From Bacteroidota bacterium (lineage in GTDB: Bacteria; Bacteroidota; Bacteroidia; Flavobacteriales; Weeksellaceae): a DNA stretch of 42,047 nucleotides. Below, in pieces: positions 1-8,956 of the stretch. Below the pieces are notes generated by a model. That model ran no database searches. It saw nothing but the letters and a program-made list of their open reading frames with translations, and was not told the DNA's origin. The number at the start of each line of letters is the position of its first letter. Position 1 is the first letter of the stretch. The position numbers and the translations under genes are program-made. Location: NCBI GenBank assembly GCA_023423715.1, contig JAFAFC010000015.1, forward strand, positions 1 through 42,047. The letters are read 5' to 3'.

Positions 1-44
1 CCTTTGGCCCGCCGAAACTGTTTTATATCTTCAAAATTCACAAA

Positions 45-707
45 CTATCCAATACGTTTGCGAACAAAAATTTCGTACGCTAAATACAATAAAGGCAATG
101 CCATAATTCCTAAAAACAAAGCATTAGAAATAGCTATTTCTGGAGCCATGCCTACTGCATAAACTAAACCAAAAAAAGCTCCACCCAAATGCGCAGCATG
201 CCCAATATTATCGTTTTGTCTTGGATTTAGCATGGAATAAACGGAATATCCGAAATATAATAATCCGAAAACAAAACCTGGAATTCGAAGGCCTGGAATA
301 AAAAGAAATCCAATATTTGCTTCTTTCGGAGCCATTGCAATCGCTGCAAATAAAATCCCTGAAACGCCCCCACTCGCTCCAATAGCAGAATACCAACTCT
401 GCTTTTTATAAATGAGCATAGAGAAAATATTTCCTAATAGAATAGAGCCAATGTAAATAATTATAAATCCAAGGTCTCCAAAATAATAAATAACAGAAGG
501 TCCAAAGAAGTACAATGTCATCATGTTGAAAATTAAATGCGTGATATCCGCATGTAAAAATCCCGCGCTCAACAAACGGATGTATTCTTTTTGATGCAAA
601 ACTGCACCTACATTGAATTTATACTTTTCGAAAAAAGCCAAATTATTAAATCCATAAAAACTGATAATAGCCGTAATGGCGATGGTGGCGATAAGAATTG
701 TCGTCAT
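45..707 (-). CDS. Rhomboid-family intramembrane serine protease
   Basis: Polytopic inner-membrane protease of 220 residues that would cleave transmembrane substrates within the bilayer. The sequence shows the conserved THLIFNM segment (His57 and Asn61, the oxyanion-side residues), the catalytic serine in GASGG (Ser112) and the catalytic histidine in HAAHLGG (His173) near the end of a later membrane segment. At least six hydrophobic segments are visible, as in the basic bacterial six-TM core. It is the last gene of the run that starts at parE and begins 11 bases after the preceding stop codon, so it is very likely co-transcribed. No extra N- or C-terminal domain is present. The family call is secure; the substrate is unknown. 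Confidence 0.95.
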   Translation of the reverse strand: MTTILIATIAITAIISFYGFNNLAFFEKYKFNVGAVLHQKEYIRLLSAGFLHADITHLIFNMMTLYFFGPSVIYYFGDLGFIIIYIGSILLGNIFSMLIYKKQSWYSAIGASGGVSGILFAAIAMAPKEANIGFLFIPGLRIPGFVFGLLYFGYSVYSMLNPRQNDNIGHAAHLGGAFFGLVYAVGMAPEIAISNALFLGIMALPLLYLAYEIFVRKRIG

Positions 708-718
708 CTCTCTACTTT

Positions 719-1363
719 TTATTGTAATTTTATAATGGGAATAGCCATCGTTTCGGTAGCTTTCATTGGGTTAGCCATTTGATTGTATAAGTAGTAACTA
801 CCCTTTACTTCTTCCAAAAAGAAACTTGTACCACGTCCCGTATCTTCTCCTTTTGAAATCACTTGCGGAAGAAATTCAATCTTGGTATTGTCCGAATTCA
901 CCTTCGTACAATTCCCATAAACATGATATCCTTCGTCGATTTCATATCTTTCTTTGCCTTGATAATTAATTACCAAATGTGTGTCGCCATTCGGCTCAAT
1001 GGAAATATCGATAATAACATCATAAGGTCTTTCACCAGCATCTTCAATAAATTTAATTTGATATTTACCAACCCATTTTTTCAAATCAGCAGCCGAAAGC
1101 GGATCTCCAGTCTCAGAAAAACGTAAATAATCATCCATATCGGGTTCCTCGGAATTAATCGAAGCTTCTGCTTCTTGCGGCGTTGAATAAGCCGAATCTA
1201 CAGCCACCGCAGATGAATCTGCTTGATATTCAACATCCGAATCTTGCGCTTGATGACTTGATGAAAGGTGAATATAATCCATCTTTAACAAACCAAAAAA
1301 TAGCGCTCCCGTAAAAACTAGAAGTGCAATGACAAAGAGCAGAATGATTTTAAACTTTTTCAT
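719..1363 (-). CDS. Membrane-anchored protein of unknown function
   Basis: A 214-residue protein that I do not recognise. It has a single N-terminal hydrophobic segment (about residues 5-27) without a lipobox cysteine. An acidic, serine/alanine-rich linker follows (about residues 35-90), then a soluble domain of about 120 residues with alternating beta-strand-like segments. This suggests a membrane-anchored periplasmic domain. Its ATG shares one base with the parC stop codon (TAATG), so it is translationally coupled to parC, and the rhomboid gene follows 11 bases later. A role linked to the rhomboid protease (substrate or partner) is possible but purely inferred from position. Confidence 0.8.
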   Translation of the reverse strand: MKKFKIILLFVIALLVFTGALFFGLLKMDYIHLSSSHQAQDSDVEYQADSSAVAVDSAYSTPQEAEASINSEEPDMDDYLRFSETGDPLSAADLKKWVGKYQIKFIEDAGERPYDVIIDISIEPNGDTHLVINYQGKERYEIDEGYHVYGNCTKVNSDNTKIEFLPQVISKGEDTGRGTSFFLEEVKGSYYLYNQMANPMKATETMAIPIIKLQ

Positions 1364-3939
1364 TATTCTTCGTCAAAAAGTTCTCCAATAATGCCTTCTT
1401 CTGGAATTTCCGTTTCTTCATCGTCTTCAAGGATGATTTCCTCTTCTTCCTCTTCCTCAACAGGCTCTGGAACGATGATGTTAATGGATTTCACTTTATC
1501 TTTAATGAATTGATTCCCCATAGCTTTGATACCTTTTACAGAGATAAATTCATCCAAATTAATGGTTTCAGGATCTTTTACTTTCCCGGTTTTATCTTTA
1601 GCAAACGTGATTTCAGCGATACTACCATCCACATTTCCAACAAACTCAATAAATGATTTTGGATGTTCGGACGGCATAAACGTTTGTACGTTCGTCGTGT
1701 TTTCCAAAAGGAAACGCTTGATGAAATAAATTCCTTTTTCACCATCAAAGTAAATACAAGAAATCGACTGATTTGGCTTCCATTTTTCTAAAATGATGTA
1801 TTCGTCATCAAAACGATTACTCAAATCAAATGAAATCAACTTCACATCACCTTTCGCATTGACAGTGAGAATTTTGTCATCGCCTTTAAAGGTTCCTAAA
1901 AGCGTTCCACGTCCATCTGCATTCAGTCTTCTCACGGTTTCATCAAACCAAATCCTTCGCGGCGCCAAGGTAGAAACTCCTTCTTCCTTCAAATCAATTT
2001 TCTTAATCGCGTATTTGGTTACCAGATTTCCTCTGGAATTTCGACCTTTAATCGCTAAATCGGAAAAGTCAATTTCCAAACGCTGTTTTCTAATTCGCGC
2101 ATTGGGTTTCAAAAGAACATTAACAACTTCGGCTTCACCATTCGGATTGGCTGAAAAATACAGAACTTCTGATCCTTTTTGCTCCGATGCCAAAGGATAT
2201 TCTGTATTTCTTGTAATAGCCGTTACGGTAAAACGTTTCATGTAATACGGGCCGTTTCTTCCTTCACGATAAATCATATTGTAAACCGTTCGTGTGTCGT
2301 TTTTCTTCCAAACACCAACGTGCAAAATATCTTTTCCAACAAAGGTTTTCGGCTCTACTTTTACGACTTGCATGCTTCCATCTCGACGGAAGGTCACGAT
2401 ATCATCAATATCCGAACAATCGAACAAATATTCGTCTTTACGAAGCGAAGTTCCGATAAATCCTTCTTCAAAATTCGCATAGAATTTGACATTGGCCACG
2501 GCAACTTTTGTCGCATCAATGGTATCAAAAACACGCAATTCCGTTTTTCTTTCACGATTTTTACCGTATTTTTTCTGAATATTGAGATAATAATCAATAG
2601 CGTACGTAATTAGGTTCGCCAAATGATGTTTTACTTCTTCAATTTTCCCTTCAAGAGAAGCTATATTTTCTTTGAATTTATCTAAGTCAAAACGAGAAAT
2701 ACGCTTAATTCGAATTTCGGTTAATCGAACAATATCATCTTCTGTAACTTCGCGTAAAAGATGTTTGGTATGCGGTTTCAAACCTAAATCGATGGTTTTG
2801 ATTACGTCTTCCCAAGATTTTACTTCTTCAATATCGTGGTAAATTCTATTCTCAATGAAAATTCGCTCCAACGACGCAAAATGCCAACTTTCTTGCAATT
2901 CGAACAACTCGATTTCCAATTCACGTTGCAACAAATGAACCGTGTGATCCGTGTTGTGACGAAGAATATGCGAAACATTGGTGAAAATAGGTTTGTCATC
3001 AACAATAACGCACGCATTCGGTGAAATCGTCACTTGACAATCCGTGAACGCGTACAATGCATCAATCGTTTTATCAGGCGAAACATCGTTGTGCAAGTGA
3101 ATTAAAATTTCCACTTTATCCGATGTATTATCTTCAATTTTTTTGATTTTAATTTTCCCCTTTTCGTTGGCTTTCAAGATGGAATCAATCAAGTCGCCTG
3201 TTGTTCTCGAAAACGGAAGTTCATTAATAACCAACGTATGTTTATCCTGCTGAATAATTCGGGCGCGTGCACGTACTTTCCCACCTCGTTGACCATCATT
3301 ATATTCGGAAACATCTAAAAAACCACCCGTTTGAAAATCAGGAAATAATTCAAACTTTTTCCCTTTCAAATAAGCAACCGATGCATTGATCAGTTCATTG
3401 AAATTATGTGGTAAAATCTTTGTTGACATTCCCACCGCAATCCCTTCAACACCTTGTGTTAAAAGCAATGGAAACTTAACCGGTAAGTCAATAGGCTCGT
3501 TGTTACGACCGTCATAAGACTTCGACCAATGCGTGGTTTTTGGATTAAAGACCACATCCAAAGCAAATGGTGTCAAACGTGCTTCAATATAACGCGCAGC
3601 AGCTGCAGAGTCACCCGTGAAAATATTCCCCCAGTTTCCTTGGGTATCAATCAGCAATTCTTTTTGCCCAATTTGAACCATTGCATCGGTAATAGACGCA
3701 TCCCCATGAGGATGATACTTCATCGTATTACCAACGATGTTTGCCACTTTATTGTAGCGACCATCCTCCAACTCTCGCATGGAGTGCATAATCCGTCTCT
3801 GAACCGGCTTAAAACCGTCATAAATCGATGGAATTGCTCGATCTAAAATTACATACGAAGCATAATCTAAAAACCAGTCTTTATACAGTCCTGATACTTT
3901 TCTTAAACTTCCTTCTTCGTTCTCGAATTCTTCTGCCAT
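1363..3939 (-). CDS. parC: DNA topoisomerase IV subunit A (ParC)
   Basis: Breakage-reunion subunit of topoisomerase IV, which decatenates daughter chromosomes together with ParE. The N-terminal winged-helix/tower region carries KYHPHGD at residues 74-80 and the catalytic tyrosine Tyr117 in AAARYIEAR. The C-terminal half (about residues 500-810) contains degenerate beta-pinwheel blades, and the protein ends in a very acidic tail. At 858 residues it is a normal ParC length. Assignment to ParC rather than GyrA rests on its operon with parE and on the degenerate C-terminal blades. At the quinolone-contacting position (Ser80 in E. coli ParC, Ser83 in GyrA) this protein has Ala81, followed by Ser82; the next determinant is Asp85. 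The gene overlaps its upstream and downstream neighbours by one base each. Confidence 0.95.
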   Translation of the reverse strand: MAEEFENEEGSLRKVSGLYKDWFLDYASYVILDRAIPSIYDGFKPVQRRIMHSMRELEDGRYNKVANIVGNTMKYHPHGDASITDAMVQIGQKELLIDTQGNWGNIFTGDSAAAARYIEARLTPFALDVVFNPKTTHWSKSYDGRNNEPIDLPVKFPLLLTQGVEGIAVGMSTKILPHNFNELINASVAYLKGKKFELFPDFQTGGFLDVSEYNDGQRGGKVRARARIIQQDKHTLVINELPFSRTTGDLIDSILKANEKGKIKIKKIEDNTSDKVEILIHLHNDVSPDKTIDALYAFTDCQVTISPNACVIVDDKPIFTNVSHILRHNTDHTVHLLQRELEIELFELQESWHFASLERIFIENRIYHDIEEVKSWEDVIKTIDLGLKPHTKHLLREVTEDDIVRLTEIRIKRISRFDLDKFKENIASLEGKIEEVKHHLANLITYAIDYYLNIQKKYGKNRERKTELRVFDTIDATKVAVANVKFYANFEEGFIGTSLRKDEYLFDCSDIDDIVTFRRDGSMQVVKVEPKTFVGKDILHVGVWKKNDTRTVYNMIYREGRNGPYYMKRFTVTAITRNTEYPLASEQKGSEVLYFSANPNGEAEVVNVLLKPNARIRKQRLEIDFSDLAIKGRNSRGNLVTKYAIKKIDLKEEGVSTLAPRRIWFDETVRRLNADGRGTLLGTFKGDDKILTVNAKGDVKLISFDLSNRFDDEYIILEKWKPNQSISCIYFDGEKGIYFIKRFLLENTTNVQTFMPSEHPKSFIEFVGNVDGSIAEITFAKDKTGKVKDPETINLDEFISVKGIKAMGNQFIKDKVKSINIIVPEPVEEEEEEEIILEDDEETEIPEEGIIGELFDEE

Positions 3940-4433
3940 TAACCTATTTCTTGACTCTTAGTATTTTTCTCTTGATTGGCTTTCACCACTTTGTTTAACG
4001 ATGCTTTCAAATCTCGAATTTCACCATTCGACAAATACGAAATATCGTATTTCAGTACAATAAATTTTGACTTTTTGCTTTGAACTTTTACATACAATTT
4101 CTTTAATACAAAGGCATTAAACACGTCATACGAAATCAATTTATATTTTGGAAACTCATCACTTGCAGTATTTCCAAAGAAAGTAACTACATTTCTATTT
4201 TTAAAATTAAGTGCTTCACCGTCACTATCGTATTCAAAAATCTGTCTTCCTCTTAAATAATAAAATATCCATAAAGCAATTGGAACTATCAATAATAAAT
4301 AGCTTTCAACGCCTAAAAAATCAATTCTATATCGTTCAATTATAAATAAAGCAACCCCAAAAATTAAAAGCATCGATAATAAGGTGCTTATAAAATTGTA
4401 AAAAGGAGCTTTCGTCCTATTGCTTAATCTCAT
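3939..4433 (-). CDS. Small two-TM membrane protein between parE and parC
   Basis: A 164-residue protein of unknown function. Two hydrophobic segments (about residues 12-32 and 42-60) form a hairpin near the N-terminus. A cytoplasm-type soluble domain of about 100 residues follows, with a strand-rich pattern that recalls PH-like domains found behind TM hairpins in bacteria (weak inference). The C-terminus is lysine-rich. Its stop codon shares one base with the parC start (TAATG), so ParC translation is probably coupled to it. The gene lies 78 bases downstream of parE, and that gap contains a run of about 12 T on the plus strand. Confidence 0.8.
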   Translation of the reverse strand: MRLSNRTKAPFYNFISTLLSMLLIFGVALFIIERYRIDFLGVESYLLLIVPIALWIFYYLRGRQIFEYDSDGEALNFKNRNVVTFFGNTASDEFPKYKLISYDVFNAFVLKKLYVKVQSKKSKFIVLKYDISYLSNGEIRDLKASLNKVVKANQEKNTKSQEIG

Positions 4434-4511
4434 TTCAAAAAAAGTTGGTTAGCGTTTTTAGTTTTTTTTTTTTAATAAATCCTTATTCAAATCTGTGTGT
4501 GTTTTGCTTTT

Positions 4512-6392
4512 TTATGCTTCGTCTAAAGCGACTTTCTTATCAATATCAGGATCTTCAACAACGAGATTATCCATAATGAAAACTTGTCTATCCGGCGTGT
4601 TTTTCCCCATGTAGAACTCGAGAAGTTGCTCAATGGTTTGATCTTTCCCGATAACCACCGGCTCTAAACGAATATCTTGTCCAATAAAATGCTTAAACTC
4701 ATCGGGTGAAATTTCACCCAAACCTTTAAATCGAGTAATTTCTGGATTTTTCCCCATTTCATTTAACGCTCTTAAGCGCTCTTCTTCATTGTAACAATAG
4801 CGTGTTTCTTTCTTGTTTCGAACTCGAAACAACGGCGTTTGTAAAATATACAAATGGCCATTTTTGATGACTTCCGGGAAAAACTGAAGGAAAAACGTAA
4901 TCATCAACAAACGGATGTGCATTCCATCAACATCGGCATCGGTTGCGATAATGACTTGATTGTAACGAAGATCCTCCAAACTGTCTTCAATATTCAAAGC
5001 GGCTTGAAGAAGATTAAATTCTTCATTTTCATACACCACTTTCTTCGTTAAACCATAGCAATTCAACGGTTTTCCTTTCAATGAAAAAACGGCTTGCGTT
5101 TCAACATCTCTTGATTTCGTAATTGATCCCGATGCGGAATCTCCCTCGGTAATGAAAATCTGCGTTTCCGATTTACGCTCTGCCTTTTGATCATTGTAAT
5201 GTTGGCGGCAGTCACGCAGTTTTTTATTGTGTAGAGAAACTTTTTTCGCACGTTCACGAGCTAATTTTTGAATTCCAGAAAGTTCTTTTCTTTCACGCTC
5301 AGAAACTAAAATTTTACGATGAATCGCTTCTGCAATCTCCGGATTTTTATGCAAATAATTATCCAGTTGATTTTTCAAAAAATCAACAATAAACGTTCGT
5401 ACACTTGGGCCGTTTGGTCCCATATCGTTAGAACCTAATTTGGTTTTCGTTTGCGATTCAAAAACAGGTTCTTCTACATTGATAGAAACCGCTGCTATAA
5501 TTGATTTCCGAATATCCGAAGCTTCGAAATTCTTATTAAAAAACTCTCGAATCGTCTTCACATACGCTTCCCGAAATGCATTCAAATGCGTTCCTCCTTG
5601 CGTTGTATTTTGTCCATTAACAAACGAAAAATACGTTTCTGTTTGGGATTTATCCGAGTGCGTAATGGCAAGCTCAATATCTTCCGCTTTTAAATGGACA
5701 ATTGGATACAAAATATCGCTTTCCAACTCTTCATTCAACAAATCTTTTAGTCCGTTTTCCGAGTAAAAAACTTCGCCGTTAAACGCAATTTTCAAACCTG
5801 GATTCAGGTAGGCATAATTGCGAAGCATACGTTCAATATACTCTTTACGGAACTTAAAATGCGGGAAAATATCCATATCAGGAACGAAAGTCGTTTCCGT
5901 TCCGTTACGTTCTGTAGATTCAGAAATTGGAAATTCTTCAATTAAATTTCCTTTCGAAAACTCAGCAACTTTGGTTTGTCCATCACGAACAGAGCGCACT
6001 TTGAAAAACGTAGAAAGCGCGTTGACTGCCTTGGTACCAACTCCATTTAAACCTACTGATTTTTTAAATGCTTTGGAATCGTATTTACCACCGGTATTCA
6101 TTTTGGAAACTACGTCTACGACTTTCCCCAACGGAATACCACGTCCGTAATCTCGAATCACCATTTTCGTGTCATCCAACTTGATTTCGATACGTTTTCC
6201 GGCTTTCATACGGAACTCATCAATGGAGTTATCAATAACTTCCTTCAACAAAATATAAATACCATCATCCGCCGAAGAACCGTCGCCAAGTTTCCCGATG
6301 TACATTCCTGGACGCAAGCGCACGTGCTCTTGCCATTCCAGCGTACGGATATTTTCTTCTGAATAATTTACCTGTGGTTGATTTTCACTCAT
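4512..6392 (-). CDS. parE: DNA topoisomerase IV subunit B (ParE)
   Basis: ATPase subunit of topoisomerase IV. It has the GHKL ATP-binding motifs: EVIDNSIDEF with Glu51 and Asn55, DYGRGIP at residues 81-87, and GLNGVGTKAVNAL at about 114-126. A transducer domain follows, then a TOPRIM domain with EGDSASG (residues 416-422) and DADVDG (485-490), the magnesium-binding acidic residues. The length of 626 is typical for ParE and shorter than most GyrB proteins. It is the first gene of a minus-strand run continuing into the small membrane protein, parC, the anchored protein and the rhomboid protease. A TAAATTTG promoter lies about 45 bases upstream of the start codon. Confidence 0.96.
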   Translation of the reverse strand: MSENQPQVNYSEENIRTLEWQEHVRLRPGMYIGKLGDGSSADDGIYILLKEVIDNSIDEFRMKAGKRIEIKLDDTKMVIRDYGRGIPLGKVVDVVSKMNTGGKYDSKAFKKSVGLNGVGTKAVNALSTFFKVRSVRDGQTKVAEFSKGNLIEEFPISESTERNGTETTFVPDMDIFPHFKFRKEYIERMLRNYAYLNPGLKIAFNGEVFYSENGLKDLLNEELESDILYPIVHLKAEDIELAITHSDKSQTETYFSFVNGQNTTQGGTHLNAFREAYVKTIREFFNKNFEASDIRKSIIAAVSINVEEPVFESQTKTKLGSNDMGPNGPSVRTFIVDFLKNQLDNYLHKNPEIAEAIHRKILVSERERKELSGIQKLARERAKKVSLHNKKLRDCRQHYNDQKAERKSETQIFITEGDSASGSITKSRDVETQAVFSLKGKPLNCYGLTKKVVYENEEFNLLQAALNIEDSLEDLRYNQVIIATDADVDGMHIRLLMITFFLQFFPEVIKNGHLYILQTPLFRVRNKKETRYCYNEEERLRALNEMGKNPEITRFKGLGEISPDEFKHFIGQDIRLEPVVIGKDQTIEQLLEFYMGKNTPDRQVFIMDNLVVEDPDIDKKVALDEA

Positions 6393-6437
6393 ACAATTCC
6401 CTCAAATTTGATTAGGCAACACTTCTTGCATAACTCA

Positions 6438-6468
6438 CAAATTTAATGAAATAAGAAGATATTTGAAA
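6438..6468 (-). promoter_or_regulatory. Promoter of the parE-parC operon
   Basis: On the minus strand the region reads TTTC, 19 bases, TAAATTTG. The second element (6438-6445) is a perfect match to the Bacteroidota -7 box TAnnTTTG. The first (6465-6468) is a one-mismatch version of the -33 TTTG element at the preferred spacing. Transcription would start near 6431, leaving a leader of about 40 bases before parE. Confidence 0.6.
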
Positions 6469-6523
6469 ATTAAAATCGAGGTTTCTTGTTAAATTTTTCA
6501 AGAAAATAAGAACAAAAAGCATA

Positions 6524-6556
6524 AAAAAATCAGAGTTGCAAAAACTCTGATTTTTT
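6524..6556 (-). terminator. Intrinsic terminator after the AIM24-family gene
   Basis: A perfect inverted repeat pairs ATCAGAGTT with AACTCTGAT around a five-base loop (GCAAA, 6538-6542), extended by A:T pairs to 6524-6556. It starts 20 bases after the stop codon of the gene ending at 6576 and is flanked by A/T runs on both sides, so it could work in both directions. Confidence 0.85.
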
Positions 6557-6575
6557 GTTTCATATTGATTTGATG

Positions 6576-7364
6576 TTAAAAGCCATCGCCATCTAAAAGA
6601 TTTCCTAATTTCCCAAGAACACTTCCTTCCTCTCCTTTTCTACCACCTGCATATTGCAAAATACGTCCCGCTAAACGATTGATTGGCAAGGTTTGAATCC
6701 AAACTTTTCCCGGACCGCGTAATTGCGCAAAGAACAAACCTTCACCACCAAAAAGTGAATTTTTAATTCCACCCACAAACTGAATATCATAGTCAACGGT
6801 TTGTGTGAAACCCACAATACAGCCTGTATCTACTTTCAAAATTTCACCAGGTTTCAACTCACGTTCGATTACGTGACCACCGCTATGCACAAAACACATT
6901 CCGTCGCCTTCCAGCTTCTGCATGATGAAACCTTCACCACCAAAAAGACCCGTTCCTAGCTTTTTCTGAAATTCAATCCCGATTGCAACGCCCTTTGCAG
7001 CACACAAAAAACTATCTTTCTGGCAAATAATTCGTCCACCATATTCAGCAAGATTCAACGGAATAATTTTTCCCGCGTACGGAGCTGCAAAACTTACTTG
7101 CTTTTTCTCAGAAGATGTATTTGTAAACACCGTCATAAAAAGACTTTCGCCTGTAAGCATACGCTTTCCAGCGGAAAACAACTTCCCCATGATACCTCCA
7201 CCATTATTGCTACCGTCACCGAACATTGTTTCCATCGAAATCCCTTCCGTCATCATCATGAAACCGCCGGGTTCTGCAATCACCGATTCTTGCGGATCTA
7301 ATTCAACTTCAACACATTGAAGCTCTTCACCAAAAATTTTATAATCTATTTCGTGATTTCTCAT
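6576..7364 (-). CDS. AIM24 / TIGR00266 family protein
   Basis: A 262-residue soluble protein of the AIM24 (TIGR00266) family, a beta-rich fold rich in glycine. The recognisable features are the N-terminal strand region with VIAEPGGFMMM (residues 28-38), and three similar glycine-rich blocks each containing a LFGGEG or GGxxGKLFS-like turn (about residues 53-62, 138-145 and 204-210). The function in bacteria is unknown. The yeast homologue Aim24 is a mitochondrial inner-membrane protein affecting MICOS and cardiolipin. Here the gene lies 51 bases downstream of a cardiolipin synthase gene on the same strand with no terminator between, so the two are probably co-transcribed. Confidence 0.9.
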   Translation of the reverse strand: MRNHEIDYKIFGEELQCVEVELDPQESVIAEPGGFMMMTEGISMETMFGDGSNNGGGIMGKLFSAGKRMLTGESLFMTVFTNTSSEKKQVSFAAPYAGKIIPLNLAEYGGRIICQKDSFLCAAKGVAIGIEFQKKLGTGLFGGEGFIMQKLEGDGMCFVHSGGHVIERELKPGEILKVDTGCIVGFTQTVDYDIQFVGGIKNSLFGGEGLFFAQLRGPGKVWIQTLPINRLAGRILQYAGGRKGEEGSVLGKLGNLLDGDGF

Positions 7365-7415
7365 TTTTTCTAACTTTTAATTTCTCCTTAATTAGTTCAA
7401 ACTCGACGATTTTTG

Positions 7416-8879
7416 TTACAACAATGGCGACATTAATCGAGCTAGATGTTCGAAGAATACTCGTCCTTTTGGTCGTTTCTCCCAGTCTTCTAATCGAATT
7501 TCGGTGCTTGATTTTAAATCTTCAAAAAAGGCGTCGGCAAGTTTTGCATTGATTTCAGAATTATAAACATGCGTATTCACTTCAAAATTTAATTCTTGGC
7601 TTCGAATATCCATATTTGCCGTACCAATACACGCAAAATCATCGTCTATCAACATCGTTTTAGCGTGAACAAAACCTTTTTCGTAGAAATAAACCTTGAC
7701 ATTACTTTCCAACAATTCCTCATAATAGGAATATGCCGCGGAATTCACCATCAAAGAATCTCCATTTTTAGGAACCAAAAGTCGGACATCAACACCTGCA
7801 ATCGCCTGTTGTTTAATCGCATTGAGAATTGATGTAGTCGGAATAAAATACGGTGTCGTGATAAAAACTCTTTTCGTGGCTGCATAAATTGAAGAAGCCG
7901 TAGAAAGCATAATTCCGGGCTTAATATCAGGGCCACTCACCGCAACTTGAACCAACTTATCGCCTTCCACTTCGACTTCTTGATTGAAATACGAACGATC
8001 AATAGAAACCATTTTTTCAGTCGCAACCATCCAATTACTCAAAAATAAAAATTGGTAATAGTACGCACAATTTCCACGCATATACAAATGCGTATCCCGC
8101 CAATAAATTTTCGGATTTGGGTTGATGTATTTATCTGAAACGTTGATTCCGCCCGTGAAAACATGCAAGCCATCCACAATAATAATTTTTCGATGATCAC
8201 GATAATTGATTCGGTTTGCAAATAATTTAAATGTGATTTTATTGACCGGTGCAACTTCAACACCAGCTTGCATTAGTTTTTCCCGAAATGGCTTTTTCAA
8301 ATTTGAACTCCCTAAGTCATCGTATAATAAACGAACTTTCACGCCAGAACGCGCTTTTTCCATTAAAATATCCGCAATCGTATTTCCAATAACATCGTTG
8401 TCGTAAATGTAATACTCCAAATGAATGTGATGTTTTGCATTTTTTAAAACCTCTAAAACCTTTGGGAATTTCTCTTCACCATTGATTAAAACCTCTGCAT
8501 GATTACTATGCGTTAAAGGTGAATAAAAACCGCGATAAAGAAAATCAATTGTTTTCACAAAACGATTCAAATCTCTTGGAGCAATATTCAGTGAAGCACT
8601 ATGTTCGGACTGAATAAACTTTCGTATTTCTTGATAAATCTTCTCATTATGTTCAATTTTAAACTTATAAAATTTATTTTTTCGATAATTCACCCCAAAA
8701 ACAAAATAAATAATAATCCCCACGAAAGGCAGAAAAACAATAAGCATGAGATACGCCAAAGTTTTACTCGTAGTCTTGGTATCCATAATGATTTTTCCAC
8801 CCAATAAAATGGTAAAAACGAGGTAAACGCCCTCCAAAATCAATAAAACGTACGGATAGTTTTCAAAAAATTCTTTCAT
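7416..8879 (-). CDS. cls: Cardiolipin synthase (phospholipase D superfamily)
   Basis: Membrane enzyme that transfers a phosphatidyl group between phosphatidylglycerol molecules to make cardiolipin. Two N-terminal TM segments (about residues 8-30 and 40-62) precede two HxKxxxxD active-site motifs: the first at His229, Lys231, Asp236 and the second at His405, Lys407, Asp412. The length from the chosen start is 487 residues, normal for bacterial Cls. I chose the ATG at 8879 over an in-frame GTG at 8927: the extension would run into the terminator stem of the upstream ychF gene, and the 8879 start gives the usual short N-terminus. The AIM24-family gene follows 51 bases downstream. Confidence 0.95.
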   Translation of the reverse strand: MKEFFENYPYVLLILEGVYLVFTILLGGKIIMDTKTTSKTLAYLMLIVFLPFVGIIIYFVFGVNYRKNKFYKFKIEHNEKIYQEIRKFIQSEHSASLNIAPRDLNRFVKTIDFLYRGFYSPLTHSNHAEVLINGEEKFPKVLEVLKNAKHHIHLEYYIYDNDVIGNTIADILMEKARSGVKVRLLYDDLGSSNLKKPFREKLMQAGVEVAPVNKITFKLFANRINYRDHRKIIIVDGLHVFTGGINVSDKYINPNPKIYWRDTHLYMRGNCAYYYQFLFLSNWMVATEKMVSIDRSYFNQEVEVEGDKLVQVAVSGPDIKPGIMLSTASSIYAATKRVFITTPYFIPTTSILNAIKQQAIAGVDVRLLVPKNGDSLMVNSAAYSYYEELLESNVKVYFYEKGFVHAKTMLIDDDFACIGTANMDIRSQELNFEVNTHVYNSEINAKLADAFFEDLKSSTEIRLEDWEKRPKGRVFFEHLARLMSPLL

Positions 8880-8905
8880 CGGTTTAGAATTTAGATAAAA
8901 ATAAA

Positions 8906-8931
8906 AAAAGTGCTGCGAAAACAGCACTTTT
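8906..8931 (-). terminator. Intrinsic terminator after ychF
   Basis: A ten-base perfect stem pairs AAAAGTGCTG (8906-8915) with CAGCACTTTT (8922-8931) around a six-base loop, followed on the minus strand by a T-rich run. It lies 26 bases beyond the ychF stop codon and separates ychF from cls. Confidence 0.9.
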
Positions 8932-8956
8932 ATATTCTATAATTTACAGTAATATT

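Noticed and set aside
1526..2613. Several plus-strand reading frames of 60-150 codons opposite parC
   Set aside because: They are antisense shadows of a confidently assigned gene, with no domain similarity, signal or promoter. The same applies to the other short frames opposite or within parE, typA, fucosidase, tex, the peptidase and the TPR gene.
8880..8927. Longer cardiolipin synthase starting at GTG 8927
   Set aside because: The extension overlaps the terminator stem of the upstream ychF gene and adds residues without family support; the ATG at 8879 is preferred.
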